DNA of 64,000 nucleotides from Rossellomorea marisflavi (GCF_022170785.1 NZ_CP081870.1:2778001-2842000), one strand, 5' to 3'; positions 7,873 through 19,600 are shown, numbered from the stretch's first letter. The notes: generated by a model not told the origin, from the letters alone. A program made the numbers and translations.

Positions 7873-9675
7873 CTATAAAGACTTACGCAGCTGTAAGATT
7901 TCCATCGCAATCTCTACTTCCTTGCGATAATCATTTCTTCTCTCAGCTTCTTTTCTTTCCTGTTCTTTTTCCTTTATCTTCAACATCTTTTGATGTTTTA
8001 AGACCTGTTTCACATAATCCATCAGTTCATCATCGGTGCATTCTTCGCTGATGGACATCATTTCGATCTCCGTCACCACCCGCCTCAAACGCTCATCGCT
8101 CAGATAGCCAATGAATCCGCGGGCGCCTGGTGGCAGGCCTTCTTCATAATACCCGAGAAGATAGGTGATGATCGCCTGGTGCTCATCTACGTTGAGACTG
8201 ACACCTGCAAGCCAATCCTGAACCTTATACGCAATGTTGGGGTCCCTCATCATATGGGCGATTAAGCGCCTTTCGGCATTTTGATATGCAGGAAGGAGCT
8301 GTGACTTCCGGTTGAAGGGAGCAGCCACGGGTGCGGGGCTTTGTTGTACCTTCTTTGACCGGGGTGCTCCTGTCTGCCCCATCTGCTGCTGCAGGGCATC
8401 CAGCGATAGATCAAACTCATCGGCGAGGTTTCTCAGATAGAAGTCTTTTTCAACGGCACTGCTCAAGCCGACGATTTCCTTGAGTACCTCTTCGATATAG
8501 GCGAGCCGATCTCCTTCATCATTCAGGTTTTTATTCAGCTTGTAATAGCGGAGTTTGAACGCCATGAATGTCAGAGCCGCCCCTATTACATCCTGCTGAA
8601 ACTTTTCGGATCCATAGGTGGAGATGTAGTCATCGGGGTCGAGCTGCTCCGGAATGGCGGCGATGCGGATATTCATGCCGTGGTTCGTCAGGAGATTTCC
8701 TGCCCTGAACGCGGCTTCGATCCCCGCAGAGTCGCCGTCATAACAAATCACGACGGTATCCGTGAGTCGTTTGATCAGTCCGATCTGTTGCTCGGTCAAG
8801 GAGGTCCCCATTGTGGCGATCCCATTCTCGACTTCCGCCTCGTTTGCGGAAATGACGTCTGCAAACCCTTCAAAGAGGATCGCCTGCTGTTTCCGCCTGA
8901 TTGAGGCCCGAGCACCATGGTAATGATAGAGGATTTTACTCTTATTGAAGATTTTCGTCTCCGGACTGTTCAAGTATTTCGGTTCATCGCCTTTTTGGAG
9001 GCTCCGTCCCGAAAAGGCGACCGTGTCTCCTTTGGGGTTCTGGATGGGAAACATGATCCTGCCCCTGAACCGGTCCAGGAAGGATTGGTCCCTTTCCCTT
9101 CTGACCAGGAGCCCGGCCTCTTCCATGAGTTCGAGGGGATATCCCCTCTTTTCCAGAAACTTGACTGTGAAATCCCAATTGGGAAGCGACCAACCGATTT
9201 TGAACTTCCGGATGCTTTCGGTTGTGAACCCCCTGGCAAGCAAATATTCCAGTGCATCCTGACCCTCTTTTGTATTAAGGAGCAAATGATGGTAAAATTT
9301 ACTCAAAAGTTCATGGGCCTCGATCATCCTCTTCTCGTCTTCAAGTTGAGCATGATCTACATTCGGGGTGGAAGGCGTGACGTCAATTTCCTCTCCAACC
9401 TTCTCACCAAGCTTTTGAGCTGCTTCCTGGAAGGACATGCCGTCTACATCCATAAGGAATGTAAAGGCGTTACCCCCCGCACCGCAGCCGAAGCAATGGA
9501 AGATTTGTTTATCAGGTGAAACAGAAAAAGATGGAGTGTTCTCTCCATGAAATGGGCAGAGCCCAAAATAGTTTCGACCCTGTTTCTTCAGTTGCACATA
9601 GTCGCTTACAACATCCACGATGTCCGTGGATGATAAAATTTTATTCAGCTTCTCTTCAGGGATTCTTTCTGACAC
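7873..9675 (-). CDS. dnaG: DNA primase
   Basis: Makes RNA primers for replication with the DnaB-type helicase. The 600-residue protein has the N-terminal zinc-binding domain (Cys40, His43, Cys61, Cys64), the Toprim catalytic core with Glu269 in LFEGFADVI and Asp313/Asp315 in CYDGDSAG, and a C-terminal helicase-interaction domain. Between core and tail is a Gln/Pro/Ala-rich linker (about residues 430-460). The start is GTG at 9675 with AGGTGAT upstream; an ATG seven bases earlier is out of frame. It is cotranscribed with sigA. Confidence 0.97.
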   Translation of the reverse strand: MSERIPEEKLNKILSSTDIVDVVSDYVQLKKQGRNYFGLCPFHGENTPSFSVSPDKQIFHCFGCGAGGNAFTFLMDVDGMSFQEAAQKLGEKVGEEIDVTPSTPNVDHAQLEDEKRMIEAHELLSKFYHHLLLNTKEGQDALEYLLARGFTTESIRKFKIGWSLPNWDFTVKFLEKRGYPLELMEEAGLLVRRERDQSFLDRFRGRIMFPIQNPKGDTVAFSGRSLQKGDEPKYLNSPETKIFNKSKILYHYHGARASIRRKQQAILFEGFADVISANEAEVENGIATMGTSLTEQQIGLIKRLTDTVVICYDGDSAGIEAAFRAGNLLTNHGMNIRIAAIPEQLDPDDYISTYGSEKFQQDVIGAALTFMAFKLRYYKLNKNLNDEGDRLAYIEEVLKEIVGLSSAVEKDFYLRNLADEFDLSLDALQQQMGQTGAPRSKKVQQSPAPVAAPFNRKSQLLPAYQNAERRLIAHMMRDPNIAYKVQDWLAGVSLNVDEHQAIITYLLGYYEEGLPPGARGFIGYLSDERLRRVVTEIEMMSISEECTDDELMDYVKQVLKHQKMLKIKEKEQERKEAERRNDYRKEVEIAMEILQLRKSL

Positions 9676-9728
9676 TATTCATCACCTGTTTTATAAATGT
9701 CCCTCATAAGTTGATTCGATAAATTTTA

Positions 9729-10163
9729 TCAATCTCCTGCAATTTGCGACAATAAATTCTCGAAGTTTGCGGAAAAAGTTTCCCGGTCTGATTGGGTAAA
9801 TGCCTTGGGACCTTTTCCATACTTCCCTTTTCTACGTTCCTTAGCGGCAAGATACCTGTAATCGAGGGCCGTGGCAATCGTTTCTTCCCTGTATGCTTTT
9901 CCCCTGGGGGACAGTGCATAAACGTGCTTGGGCAGGACAAGACTGGCAAGCCCTATATCCTGGGTGACGAGCACATCGGAAGATCGGACGTGATTCATGA
10001 TGTACAGATCGGCTGATTCCTTAGAACTATCAACATAGATCCATTCACCTGCTTCAGGCTCACTTTTCCGGTGGGCATGGGAAGCGACGAATACAACCCC
10101 GAATCCGTATCTTCTTGAAATCCGGCTGATTTCCTCCTTGACAGGACAAGCATCAGCATCCAC
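9729..10163 (-). CDS. yqxD: YaiI/YqxD family (DUF188) protein, N-terminus uncertain
   Basis: Small PIN-like domain family of unknown function, usually about 150 residues, found upstream of dnaG in Bacilli. The frame contains the conserved VDADACPVKEEI, VFVASHAHRK, DILVTQDIGLASLVL-type and KAFTQSDRETFSANFENLL segments. The only in-frame start is GTG at 10163, inside the first conserved strand, and no ribosome site precedes it. In another frame an ATG at 10189 begins MTHIILVY, exactly the expected N-terminus, so a frameshift of two extra bases (mod 3) in TATTCGTG is likely, either a real mutation or a sequence error. Confidence 0.8.
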   Translation of the reverse strand: MDADACPVKEEISRISRRYGFGVVFVASHAHRKSEPEAGEWIYVDSSKESADLYIMNHVRSSDVLVTQDIGLASLVLPKHVYALSPRGKAYREETIATALDYRYLAAKERRKGKYGKGPKAFTQSDRETFSANFENLLSQIAGD

Positions 10164-10464
10164 GAATACACAAGGATGATATGGGTCATACCTAACTATT
10201 CTACATCACTCCATGTAATCCTTCTCTCCCGGATAACTTTCCTTGGGATCAAGGAAGAATTTGTCGAAAAAAACCCTCTTCAGGACTTGACATATCACAA
10301 TAATTAGTTTATTCCTTAAGAGTTTAGTCTAAACCTATTTTAAATATTTTTATCACAATTTTTTATTATAGTATATCCCCGGCTATTTGACCACCCATAA
10401 AACTCATTCTCTTCACGATTCCACCTTCTTGCTTCTCCACTTTAGGTTGAAGTCCCCAAGCACA
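10164..10464. other. AT-rich intergenic region upstream of yqxD-dnaG-sigA
   Basis: No gene is seen. The stretch should contain the promoter of the yqxD-dnaG-sigA operon, but no confident -10/-35 pair was found on the minus strand. A perfect inverted repeat gtttag-t-ctaaac lies at 10322-10334 in a very AT-rich setting and could be a protein-binding site. Confidence 0.45.
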
Positions 10465-10500
10465 GAAAAACCGGACCACCACGATCATGATGGTCCGGGT
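10465..10500 (-). terminator. terminator of ppsR
   Basis: The minus strand forms a stem from CCGGACCA and TGGTCCGG, plus further pairing inside, and is followed by TTTTT. It sits just after the ppsR stop. Confidence 0.9.
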
Positions 10501-10508
10501 AAAAACAC

Positions 10509-11321
10509 TCAGGATTTCTGATAGATATTCGTGATGACATTGGCCGTCTCTTCAACGGCTTTATTCGTCACGTCGATGACATGACAACCGATGCGTCCGG
10601 TGATCGCTTCGAAGTATGTAAGTTCTTCTTCGATTCTTTTAATGTTTGCATAGCTTGCCTGGTCGTTCAATCCGAGGGATTTCAACCGTTCCCTTCGGAT
10701 CGTATTCAGTTTGTCCGGACTGATCTTCAGCCCGAAGCATTTTTCTGGAGGAACCTTAAAAAGCTCCTCGGGGGGATCGACTTCAGGCACAAGGGGGACA
10801 TTTGCCACCTTATAACGTTTGAGTGCCAGATATTGTGATAATGGCGTCTTGGATGTCCTTGATACGCCCACCAAAACGATATCCGCCCTGAGAAGGCCCC
10901 TTGGGTCCCTTCCATCATCATACTTCACGGCAAATTCGATGGCCTCGACTTTTTTGAAATAATCGTCGTCCAGTTTCCGGACCGTACCCGGTTCAAACAG
11001 CGGTTCCTTTTGATATGACGATTGATATGTATCCATGAGGGGTCCGATGATATCGAACGCATGGAGGTCTTCCACCTTCGCCTTCGCCTTGATATAGGCG
11101 CGCATTTCAGGTTTCACAAGGGTATAGACGATCAGCCCTTTCGTCAGTTTTGCAAGGGAGATTACTTCATCGATATTTTCCAATTCTTCGATATACGGGA
11201 AGCGTTTAATGACCGTATTCTTAGAACCATCGAACTGGCTGATGGCTGCCTTGGTCACTAGTTCGGCCGTTTCCCCGACGGAGTCTGATACCACATAGAT
11301 AATCGGTTCTTTCACGATCAT
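10509..11321 (-). CDS. ppsR: pyruvate, phosphate dikinase/phosphoenolpyruvate synthase regulatory protein
   Basis: DUF299 family kinase/pyrophosphorylase that phosphorylates and dephosphorylates an active-site threonine of PPDK or PEP synthase, switching gluconeogenesis on and off. The 270-residue protein has the P-loop GVSRTSKT at residues 152-159 and the family start [16 protein letters not shown]. In B. subtilis this gene (yqfL) follows ccpN and modulates CcpN activity. Here it starts 10 bases after ccpN, so the two are cotranscribed and translationally close, which supports the same partnership. Confidence 0.93.
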   Translation of the reverse strand: MIVKEPIIYVVSDSVGETAELVTKAAISQFDGSKNTVIKRFPYIEELENIDEVISLAKLTKGLIVYTLVKPEMRAYIKAKAKVEDLHAFDIIGPLMDTYQSSYQKEPLFEPGTVRKLDDDYFKKVEAIEFAVKYDDGRDPRGLLRADIVLVGVSRTSKTPLSQYLALKRYKVANVPLVPEVDPPEELFKVPPEKCFGLKISPDKLNTIRRERLKSLGLNDQASYANIKRIEEELTYFEAITGRIGCHVIDVTNKAVEETANVITNIYQKS

Positions 11322-11331
11322 TCACCACCTG

Positions 11332-11958
11332 TTAATATTCATCTGCCAGTGCAACGAACGCCTTTGTGACATTCGTCTTTGTAATCCGCCCTGTTACTTC
11401 AAGATCTCCATTATCCGTTTTCCGGACAACAGGGACGGAGTCGATCTGCTTATGGATCAAATCCTTCGCGACGCCGATCAACGGATCATCCTTCTCGCAT
11501 GTCGTGATATTCGGCATCCTCGTCATGATGATATTCACCGGAAGCGTACTCAATTCCTGCTTTCCGATGCTTGCCCTTAGAAGATCCTTCCGGGAGAGGA
11601 CCCCGACCAGATAGGAATTCGCATCAACTACGAACAGTGTCCCCACATCTTCGAGGAACATCGTCACGATTGCATCATAGACTGAGACATTTTCATTCAC
11701 GACCACAGGAATGGATTGATAATCCTTCACGTAGATTTTCTTCAGGTTTTCTGTCAGCAGCTGGGTTCCCGTCTTACCGGTATAGAAATACCCCACCCGG
11801 GGCCTTGCATCAAGGTAACCCGCCATGGTCAGAATGGCCAGATCCGGTCTCAGGGTGGCACGGGTCAAGTTGAGTCGGTCGGCGATCTGTTCTCCCGTGA
11901 TGGGCCCATTATCTTTCACGATCTGCAAAATCGTTTCTTGACGTTTATTCAGTTCCAT
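11332..11958 (-). CDS. ccpN: transcriptional repressor CcpN
   Basis: CcpA-independent repressor of gluconeogenic genes gapB and pckA in the presence of glucose. The 208-residue protein has an N-terminal winged helix-turn-helix (ITGEQIADRLNLTRATLRPDLAIL, about residues 19-42) followed by two CBS domains (about 80-137 and 145-205) that bind adenine nucleotides. ATG at 11958 follows AGGTGGTG. It is the first gene of the ccpN-ppsR operon and divergent from the glyS T-box unit. Length equals B. subtilis CcpN (YqzB). Confidence 0.95.
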   Translation of the reverse strand: MELNKRQETILQIVKDNGPITGEQIADRLNLTRATLRPDLAILTMAGYLDARPRVGYFYTGKTGTQLLTENLKKIYVKDYQSIPVVVNENVSVYDAIVTMFLEDVGTLFVVDANSYLVGVLSRKDLLRASIGKQELSTLPVNIIMTRMPNITTCEKDDPLIGVAKDLIHKQIDSVPVVRKTDNGDLEVTGRITKTNVTKAFVALADEY

Positions 11959-12002
11959 TTTCCTTCACCACCTAACGACCCTTTTTCAAAATGTTATACT
12001 GT

Positions 12003-12031
12003 ATACTAAATATTATATACTAATGAGTCAA
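12003..12031 (-). promoter_or_regulatory. promoter of ccpN-ppsR
   Basis: On the minus strand TTGACT (12031-12026) and TAGTAT (12008-12003) are 17 bases apart. The region also repeats the hexamer TATACT (plus strand 11995-12000, 12003-12007 and 12016-12021), which could be a binding site. Confidence 0.6.
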
Positions 12032-12150
12032 AATGAAAAGAGTATTATCTTTTCCCTTTATGTGTAAACTATATCGGAATATTAGACCTGTAAAAGAGTA
12101 TCCTGTTTCCAGGGAAACATCAACTCTTTTTCACTTTGAGCGAACAATGG

Positions 12151-12179
12151 TTGTCAAGAAGAAAATCCCATGATAAAAT
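12151..12179 (+). promoter_or_regulatory. sigma-A promoter of glyS
   Basis: TTGTCA at 12151-12156 and TAAAAT at 12174-12179 with a 17-base spacer; the -10 is preceded by TGA. The T-box leader begins shortly after. Confidence 0.78.
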
Positions 12180-12194
12180 AGCTAACACATTCAT

Positions 12195-12390
12195 AACGTA
12201 AGCAATGACGGATAGATAAGTAACCGCAGCCTTAAGCGACCGGGGATGGTGGAAGCCCGGAACAGCGGAGAAACGGCGATCCCGAGCTCATACAATCGAA
12301 AGTGGATATGCCTTTTGCATATCAACTAGGGTGGAACCGCGAGCCAAAGCTCGTCCCTAGGCCTATAGTGCCTGGAGACGAGCTTTTTTT
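12195..12390 (+). promoter_or_regulatory. glycine T-box riboswitch
   Basis: tRNA-sensing leader that lets transcription proceed into glyS when uncharged tRNA-Gly accumulates. The canonical T-box AGGGTGGAACCGCG is at 12328-12341. It is followed by a terminator hairpin (gctcgtc paired with gacgagc) and a T-run ending near 12390. Stem I carries the distal segment GGGGATGGTGGAAGCCC (12243-12259), close to that of glyQS leaders, and a plausible GGC glycine specifier at 12275-12277 in AACGGCGA. Confidence 0.95.
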
Positions 12391-12429
12391 ATTGGCCGGC
12401 ACCCTTATCCAAAAAAGGAGTGACAGATT

Positions 12430-13803
12430 ATGTCGATGGAACAAGTAGTAAACCTTGCCAAGCACCGCGGATTCGTCTTCCCAGGATCCGAAATCTACGG
12501 TGGCCTTGCCAACACATGGGATTACGGTCCCCTTGGCGTGGAGCTGAAGAACAACATCAAGAAAGCATGGTGGAAAAAATTCGTTCAGGAATCCCCTTAT
12601 AATGTCGGTCTGGATGCCAGCATCCTGATGAACCCCAAAACATGGGAAGCTTCCGGCCACGTTGGGAACTTCAATGATCCGATGATCGATTGTAAAAAAT
12701 GCAAAACCCGTCATCGTGCCGATAAATTGATCGAGAATGCCCTTGAAGCAAAAGGGATGGAGATGATCGTCGACGGCCTCCCGTTCGAAAAGATGGAAGA
12801 GATCATGAAAGAACATGAAATCGTCTGCCCTGACTGTGGAGCGCAGGATTTCACAGAAATCCGTCAGTTCAACTTGATGTTCAAAACGCATCAAGGTGTA
12901 ACTGAATCCTCAACGAATGAAATCTTCCTTCGTCCGGAAACGGCCCAGGGGATCTTCGTCAACTTCAAGAACGTACAGCGTTCCATGCGTAAAAAAATGC
13001 CTTTCGGTATTGCACAGATCGGTAAGAGCTTCCGAAATGAAATCACGCCGGGTAACTTCACGTTCAGAACACGCGAATTTGAACAGATGGAGCTTGAATT
13101 CTTCTGTAAGCCCGGTGAAGATCTTGAATGGTTCTCTTACTGGCGCGAATTCTGTAAGAACTGGTTGCTGAACCTTGGTCTAAACGAAGACAATATGCGC
13201 CTTCGCGATCACGACGAAGACGAACTGTCCCACTACAGTAACGCAACAACCGATATCGAGTACAAATTCCCGTTCGGATGGGGCGAACTGTGGGGTGTGG
13301 CTGACCGTACAGATTTCGATTTGAAGCGCCATATGGAGCATTCGAATGAAGACTTCCATTACATGGACCCGCAAACCAATGAAAAATATGTGCCTTATTG
13401 CATCGAGCCTTCCCTCGGAGCAGACCGTGTGACACTTGCCTTCCTATGTGATGCATTCGAAGAAGAGGAGCTTGAAAACGACTCCCGTACCGTCCTCCGC
13501 TTCCATCCTGCACTTGCACCATACAAGGCTGCCGTGCTTCCACTTTCGAAGAAGCTATCGGATGAAGCGTTCAAAGTGTATGAAGAGCTTTCCAAAGACC
13601 TGATGATCGATTTCGATGAGACGGCTTCCATCGGGAAACGCTATCGTCGCCAAGATGAGATCGGTACGCCGTTCTGCATTACGTATGACTTTGATTCTGC
13701 TGAAGACGGCCAAGTGACGGTCCGCGATCGTGATACAATGGAGCAGGTTCGCATGCCGATCAGCGAAGTAAAAAGCTTCCTGGATGGTAAAATTAACTTC
13801 TAA
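12430..13803 (+). CDS. glyS: glycyl-tRNA synthetase, single-chain (GRS1) type
   Basis: Class II synthetase charging tRNA-Gly as a homodimer. The 457-residue protein has motif 1 in the N-terminal region, a four-cysteine zinc-type insert (Cys88, Cys91, Cys133, Cys136), the [15 protein letters not shown] block, motif 2 at [17 protein letters not shown] (about 197-213), motif 3 in EPSLGADR (326-333), and a C-terminal anticodon-binding domain. This is the archaeal/eukaryotic-like dimeric enzyme, not the alpha2-beta2 GlyQ-GlyS pair of B. subtilis. It is also transcribed opposite to the surrounding genes. Regulated by the glycine T-box. Confidence 0.97.
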   Translation: MSMEQVVNLAKHRGFVFPGSEIYGGLANTWDYGPLGVELKNNIKKAWWKKFVQESPYNVGLDASILMNPKTWEASGHVGNFNDPMIDCKKCKTRHRADKLIENALEAKGMEMIVDGLPFEKMEEIMKEHEIVCPDCGAQDFTEIRQFNLMFKTHQGVTESSTNEIFLRPETAQGIFVNFKNVQRSMRKKMPFGIAQIGKSFRNEITPGNFTFRTREFEQMELEFFCKPGEDLEWFSYWREFCKNWLLNLGLNEDNMRLRDHDEDELSHYSNATTDIEYKFPFGWGELWGVADRTDFDLKRHMEHSNEDFHYMDPQTNEKYVPYCIEPSLGADRVTLAFLCDAFEEEELENDSRTVLRFHPALAPYKAAVLPLSKKLSDEAFKVYEELSKDLMIDFDETASIGKRYRRQDEIGTPFCITYDFDSAEDGQVTVRDRDTMEQVRMPISEVKSFLDGKINF

Positions 13804-13810
13804 ATGAAAC

Positions 13811-13844
13811 AAGACCTCCACGCCTGAGCATGGGGGTCTTTTCT
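13811..13844 (+). terminator. terminator of glyS
   Basis: AAGACCTCCA (13811-13820) pairs with TGGGGGTCTT (13831-13840), one T-G pair, followed by TTCT. Confidence 0.85.
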
Positions 13845-13857
13845 ATCCAATCCAACA

Positions 13858-13895
13858 AAAGAAAGGACCGCTCCCGGCAAAAGGGGGCGGTCCTT
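13858..13895 (-). terminator. terminator of recO
   Basis: AAGGACCGC and GCGGTCCTT (13863-13871 and 13887-13895) form a 9-bp stem; on the minus strand it is followed by TCTTTTG. It faces the glyS terminator in this convergent gap. Confidence 0.82.
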
Positions 13896-13915
13896 CTCAC
13901 TCTATTCACATCACA

Positions 13916-14668
13916 CTAGAATAAATCCTTCAGGTTGTCCATCTGGTCCAGAAATCTTCTTGATTTCAAGTGCAAACCGGAGTATTCGTCGTAATAGGTC
14001 CGGATCACCTTTTTTAATTCGGCCTTTGTTTCATCCTTCACCGATACATTCCCCAACCGGTTGATATCAAAGTAATAAAAGACCCTGAGTAACTTGACCG
14101 TCCCCTGTTTCAAAGGGAGGGCGTGGGAGTCCTTGTGGACGCACCGGTGGCAGATGAAACCATTTTCCCGGAATGAAAAGGAGAAGGTCCCTTCCTTCTC
14201 GCCGCACACAGAGCATCCATCGAGGTTCGGATAAAGCCCCAAGACCGGCAGCATCTTCATTTCAAAGATATGGACGAGGATCTCTGGATCCACTTCATCA
14301 TCAAGATAATGCAGGGATTGGTGGAGAAGCTCGAACAGGAAAGGATTCGGCTTCCGGTCCTCCGTTGCCTTATCGAGCAGCTCCACCATGTATGTGGCGT
14401 AGGAGGTTTTGAATAAATCTTCCCGGATATGACGGAGTGACTCGACCATCTCCCCCTGCTGGAGGGTACCGAGACCGTTTCCTTTGATGTACATGAAATA
14501 GCCATATGTAAATAACTGTGATATGGCGGAAAGACGGCTGTTGGGCTTCTTAGCACCGCGAGCCATCAGTCCCACCTTACCGAATTCTCTTGAAAAGACG
14601 GTAACGATTTTATTCGTTTCGCCGTAGTCATTCGTCCTGATGACGATTCCTTCACATTTCTGTAGCAT
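13916..14668 (-). CDS. recO: DNA repair protein RecO
   Basis: Recombination mediator that, with RecR and RecF, loads RecA on SSB-coated single-stranded DNA. The 250-residue protein has an N-terminal OB fold ([20 protein letters not shown]) and a C-terminal helical domain with a zinc site made of Cys152, Cys155, Cys173 and Cys176. ATG at 14668 follows AGGTGG. It ends the era-yqzL-recO group, the order seen in B. subtilis. Confidence 0.95.
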   Translation of the reverse strand: MLQKCEGIVIRTNDYGETNKIVTVFSREFGKVGLMARGAKKPNSRLSAISQLFTYGYFMYIKGNGLGTLQQGEMVESLRHIREDLFKTSYATYMVELLDKATEDRKPNPFLFELLHQSLHYLDDEVDPEILVHIFEMKMLPVLGLYPNLDGCSVCGEKEGTFSFSFRENGFICHRCVHKDSHALPLKQGTVKLLRVFYYFDINRLGNVSVKDETKAELKKVIRTYYDEYSGLHLKSRRFLDQMDNLKDLF

Positions 14669-14714
14669 AAGGCCACCTCCCGACGTCCATTTGTCCGGGT
14701 GATGACAAACTCGT

Positions 14715-14858
14715 TTACGTTATGGGAAAATCCGCTTCTGAATTCTCCTCATCAAATCCTGTTATTTCATCACTTGAATCTTTTTCGAGTTCTTTAAAAA
14801 GCAGATACGTGTCGATACTTCCTGTTTGCGAAAAGAACTTCCAGGTTAAGTCTAACAT
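14715..14858 (-). CDS. yqzL: YqzL family small protein
   Basis: A 47-residue protein starting [20 protein letters not shown] and ending in an acidic tail. The sequence [22 protein letters not shown] is the YqzL signature, and the gene lies between era and recO exactly as in other Bacilli. Start ATG at 14858 follows AAAGGTGG. Function is unknown. It is too short for most ORF cut-offs and was read directly from the sequence. Confidence 0.92.
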   Translation of the reverse strand: MLDLTWKFFSQTGSIDTYLLFKELEKDSSDEITGFDEENSEADFPIT

Positions 14859-14961
14859 TTAAAACCCACCTTTCTGGATTTAAGCTAGTAAGACCTTTCA
14901 TGTGATTAGAGTGAGCATTTCCCGCAGATTTGATGTGTTCTAAATATTGTTAATCCTGAGA

Positions 14962-16282
<1,321 letters not shown>

Positions 16283-16423
16283 TTACCCCTTCATTTTACT
16301 ACACTTTTTCTGAAATGACATGGGATGTTATCAAATTGTTAATAAATAGTTAGATAATTCAAATAACTTATTCTTTCTGTTCTCTTTTCCCTTCCTCCAT
16401 TAAAACGCTTTCAGCCCGGAAAA

Positions 16424-16450
16424 TCAAATGTCCCCAAAAAGGGGACATTG
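16424..16450 (-). terminator. hairpin after dgkA
   Basis: AATGTCCCC (16427-16435) and GGGGACATT (16441-16449) form a perfect 9-bp stem with a 5-base loop directly after the dgkA stop. The following minus-strand T-run is interrupted (TTGATTTT), so termination may be partial and the cdd-era pair may also be read from upstream. Confidence 0.65.
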
Positions 16451-16452
16451 AT

Positions 16453-16836
16453 TTAGAAAATCGCCACTATTTTCGGTATGAAAATGATCAAGCCGATAAT
16501 GGCGGAACAGATGGCAAAAAGCAGCACGGCCCCCGAACCCAAGTCCTTGGCCAACTTGGCTAGAGGATGATAATCCGGGGTCGAAAGGTCAACCGCTTTC
16601 TCGATGGCCGTATTCACCATTTCGAGGGAATGCATCAGGAAGATCAAGATGAGGATGACCATCCATTCCACTTTTGACACGTGGAGCAACGCCGCCATGA
16701 CGAGGACAATCATGCCCATGCATGTATGGATTCTGAAGTTCTGCTCGGACTTCCAAGCGCTCACCACCCCTTCCGATGCATAGCCGAATGACCTCATCAG
16801 CTTCTTGAAGCCGCCCTTAGCCCCTTTGGAGTCCAT
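16453..16836 (-). CDS. dgkA: undecaprenol kinase / diacylglycerol kinase family
   Basis: Small membrane kinase that in Gram-positives phosphorylates undecaprenol for the cell-wall lipid carrier. The 127-residue protein has an amphipathic N-terminus, three transmembrane helices and the signature [18 protein letters not shown] at 16836 lies within the end of ybeY (overlap of 20 bases), giving [12 protein letters not shown], close to the B. subtilis DgkA start; a longer frame up to 16986 only reads through ybeY. Translation is probably coupled to ybeY. Confidence 0.92.
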   Translation of the reverse strand: MDSKGAKGGFKKLMRSFGYASEGVVSAWKSEQNFRIHTCMGMIVLVMAALLHVSKVEWMVILILIFLMHSLEMVNTAIEKAVDLSTPDYHPLAKLAKDLGSGAVLLFAICSAIIGLIIFIPKIVAIF

Positions 16837-17290
16837 ATGCGTCCAGGATATCCCTTTGTCTCTGGAACATCCTCTCTTCGTCTTCTTTCTCCATATGGTC
16901 GTATCCAAGCAGATGGAGGAAACCATGAAGGGCGAGGAAGCCCAGTTCCCTTTCGAAAGAATGACCGTATTCTTCTGCCTGCTCACGCGTGCGTTCGATA
17001 GATATCACGATGTCTCCGAGGATCCGCGGCATCCCTTCCCCGATGATTTCCACTTCGTCCTCTCCAAGCTCTTCGAGTGCGAAGGAAATGACATCCGTCG
17101 CCTGATCCTTCTCTCGGTAATCCCGGTTGATTTCACGGATCCGTTCATTGGACACGAAGGTGACGGACACTTCACTTCCTTCTTCGATCCCTTCTTTGCC
17201 GGCGGCAAAATCCAGGATGGACAAGACGAGCTCCGAATCCTTATCCGATATCTCTTCCGTTTCATCTATCATATCAATATTCAAGATCAT
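16817..17290 (-). CDS. ybeY: endoribonuclease YbeY
   Basis: Single-strand-specific metallo-RNase in 16S rRNA 3' maturation and ribosome quality control. The 157-residue protein carries the zinc motif [11 protein letters not shown] with His122, His126 and His132. The start used, ATG at 17290, aligns with the family ([13 protein letters not shown]) and sits seven bases after AAGGAG; a second ATG at 17296 overlaps the pgpH stop. It is in the pgpH-ybeY-dgkA operon. Confidence 0.95.
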   Translation of the reverse strand: MILNIDMIDETEEISDKDSELVLSILDFAAGKEGIEEGSEVSVTFVSNERIREINRDYREKDQATDVISFALEELGEDEVEIIGEGMPRILGDIVISIERTREQAEEYGHSFERELGFLALHGFLHLLGYDHMEKEDEERMFQRQRDILDAYGLQRG

Positions 17291-17292
17291 GT

Positions 17293-19440
17293 TCATTCTC
17301 CTTTTGCTTGTTCTTCCGGGTATTCTATCCTTGGATGGAAGATCCCGTTCAATGTCTCGCACAGGGCCCTTTTCACTTGCTCCAGTTGTTTCAGTGTAAT
17401 ATCACATTCATTGAACTGCCCGTCCTGGAGCCTGTCCTGGACGATGGAATGAATCAGGTTCTTGATCTCCTCCTGTGTGGGAGACGACTTTGAGCGTACG
17501 GCAGCTTCCACGCTATCTGAGATCGAGATGATCGCCGCCTCGATGGTTTGCGGCTTCGGACCAGGATAACGATACTCCTCTTCCTTCACATCTTTCCCCT
17601 GTTCCTTCGCCTTATAATAAAAGAATTTCAACAGGGTGGTACCGTGGTGTTGCTCTGCGATATCAATAATCTCTTTAGGAAGCTTATGCTTCCTCAGCAT
17701 GTCTGCTCCGTCCGTCGTATGACTAATGATAACATCCCGGCTCGTTTCAGGCGATACCCGGTCATGGGGATTTTTCCGGTTCATCTGATTTTCGATGAAG
17801 AACTGGGGACGCTTCGATTTACCGACATCGTGATAATAGCATCCCACGCGTGCAAGAAGGCCATTGGCTCCGATGGCTTCACACGCAGATTCGGCGAGAT
17901 TGGCCACCATGACGCTGTGGTGATAGGTACCAGGAGCCTCAGTCAGCAGCTTCTTCAGAAGTGGCTGGGTCGGTCTCGAGAGCTCCATGAGTCGCATGGA
18001 AGACAAGATTCCGAAGCCTGCTTCGAAAAAGGGAAGGAATCCGATTGTGAAAATGGATGAACCCACTCCTGAGATCAATGCAAATATGAAGTAGTAGAGA
18101 TACTCCGTATTCGTATAGGATGTTCCACTAAGCAGGATCAGGAACGCAAGGACCAAGACGTTCACCAGCGCAACAAAAAGACCGGCACGGAGGATATTGG
18201 ACCGTTGATTCTTACTCACAAGGAATAATACCCCTGCAACTCCGCTGAACAGGGTGTAAATGGCGATTTCAAAATCGATTGCACCCGTGAACGGATGGTG
18301 GAAAATCACACTCGAGCAGGCAGACAGGATGAAGACCATCATCATGGCGATTCGCTCGTTCAACAGGATCCTGAGGATCATGCCGCTGAACGCTGCAGGG
18401 AGTATGTAGGCAATATCATTGAACTGAAGCTGCTCAAGAAGTCCGACAATCTTCATGATCAGCAGGGAAATGACGAAAATGATGCTTGTGAGCAACAGAT
18501 AATTCTGCTTTCTTTCTTCCGTGATCTGAAGGGTGTAGAAGAAGTAATACAATGACCCGATGATGACAATCACAAAGATCGCGAGACCGAGGAATGGTTT
18601 AACAGAGAAACTGTTGTCGACCATCCCGAGCGCCTTCAGGATTTCGTATTTTTTCGGCGTCACGAGTTCTCCGTCTTCTACGATGACACCGCCTTCAATG
18701 ATTTCCACGGAGCTGACATTGGCAACCGCCTGTTTCTTCAGTTCTTCCGTCTTTTCTTTATCATAATATTCCGTTGGCTCGAGGGCCAGGTTCCCGAGAT
18801 CGATGGCCACCTGAAGGAGATTGCCGTTAAATGAAAATTTGGAAATCCGCTGTTCGAGTTCCAATCGTGCTTCCTTCAGGTCCTCTTCCTTGACGTGGTC
18901 CTGCATGATCACCTGCATCTGGGTAGATACCACCGTTTCGACGCGGTCAAGGTCTTCGCCTGATGCTTCGAGCATGGTCAACAATCGATCATCCTTGAGC
19001 GTATCCGCTGCATCGTTTTCCTTCGGCAGCTTCTCTTTCAGCTGATTGAGCTGATCGTTCAGTTCTTTTTTGGAAGGAGGCTTCAGATCATCCTGGTTCT
19101 TTTCCTCGTATTGTTTTTTCACATCCTTGACGCTCTCGATCATGGAATGGACCAGAGTATTGGAATTGTCGATAGCCCCTTCCTTCGGGGTATACACCTT
19201 CCCGACCTCCATTTCCGCTTCTTGTTTCTTTTTCTCCGTCGCTTCGGCATCGACGAATTTCTTCGGCGCCCTGATGGTCGTCTGTGCTTCTTCATACAAA
19301 TGGATATCCAGGGTTTTCGGTTTTACATTTCCATATAGGACCCCGAAGACGATGAGCCCCAGGAGGATGAATAGCAGATTTGTGAATAGTCTGTAGCTTA
19401 GGATGCTTCTTATCTTGTTCAATAACGGGTGCGTGCGCAT
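17293..19440 (-). CDS. pgpH: cyclic-di-AMP phosphodiesterase PgpH (7TMR-HDED/HD)
   Basis: Membrane enzyme that hydrolyses c-di-AMP. The 715-residue protein has one N-terminal transmembrane helix, a large extracellular 7TMR-HDED domain, a block of about seven transmembrane helices (roughly residues 290-480), and a cytoplasmic HD domain with His507 in HHSVMVANL and the His537-Asp538 pair in YYHDVGK. The start at 19440 ([13 protein letters not shown]) follows a GGGGGG ribosome site; the longer frame from 19497 has none. First gene of pgpH-ybeY-dgkA. Known as YqfF in B. subtilis. Confidence 0.95.
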   Translation of the reverse strand: MRTHPLLNKIRSILSYRLFTNLLFILLGLIVFGVLYGNVKPKTLDIHLYEEAQTTIRAPKKFVDAEATEKKKQEAEMEVGKVYTPKEGAIDNSNTLVHSMIESVKDVKKQYEEKNQDDLKPPSKKELNDQLNQLKEKLPKENDAADTLKDDRLLTMLEASGEDLDRVETVVSTQMQVIMQDHVKEEDLKEARLELEQRISKFSFNGNLLQVAIDLGNLALEPTEYYDKEKTEELKKQAVANVSSVEIIEGGVIVEDGELVTPKKYEILKALGMVDNSFSVKPFLGLAIFVIVIIGSLYYFFYTLQITEERKQNYLLLTSIIFVISLLIMKIVGLLEQLQFNDIAYILPAAFSGMILRILLNERIAMMMVFILSACSSVIFHHPFTGAIDFEIAIYTLFSGVAGVLFLVSKNQRSNILRAGLFVALVNVLVLAFLILLSGTSYTNTEYLYYFIFALISGVGSSIFTIGFLPFFEAGFGILSSMRLMELSRPTQPLLKKLLTEAPGTYHHSVMVANLAESACEAIGANGLLARVGCYYHDVGKSKRPQFFIENQMNRKNPHDRVSPETSRDVIISHTTDGADMLRKHKLPKEIIDIAEQHHGTTLLKFFYYKAKEQGKDVKEEEYRYPGPKPQTIEAAIISISDSVEAAVRSKSSPTQEEIKNLIHSIVQDRLQDGQFNECDITLKQLEQVKRALCETLNGIFHPRIEYPEEQAKGE

Positions 19441-19548
19441 AGTGACCCCCCTGTTGTAACGGTTACCGGCAACATACAGCCGGTCCAGGAAATACATATG
19501 TAAAATGATAGCAGTTTTTTACTTATTTATCTATGTATAAAAGGGTAC

Positions 19549-19600
19549 AAAAAAGATTGATCCTCGCCGCGCATGGCGACATGACGCGCGAGATCAATCC
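19549..19600 (-). terminator. terminator of phoH
   Basis: A long hairpin with small bulges pairs the segment around 19555-19571 with 19584-19599 and is followed on the minus strand by TTTTTTG. It separates the yqfC-yqfD-phoH unit from pgpH. Confidence 0.85.

Noticed and set aside
8917..9519. 200-residue plus-strand frame opposite dnaG
   Set aside because: It is antisense to the conserved primase core; its composition follows from the codons of dnaG.
9680..9682. ATG upstream of dnaG as start
   Set aside because: It is out of frame with the primase; GTG at 9675 is in frame with a good ribosome site.
10287..10315. Plus-strand TTGACA with a weak TATTCC 17 bases downstream
   Set aside because: No plus-strand gene follows and the -10 is poor.
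12322..12894. 190-residue minus-strand frame across the T-box and glyS
   Set aside because: It overlaps a T-box leader and the class II synthetase gene, both certain.
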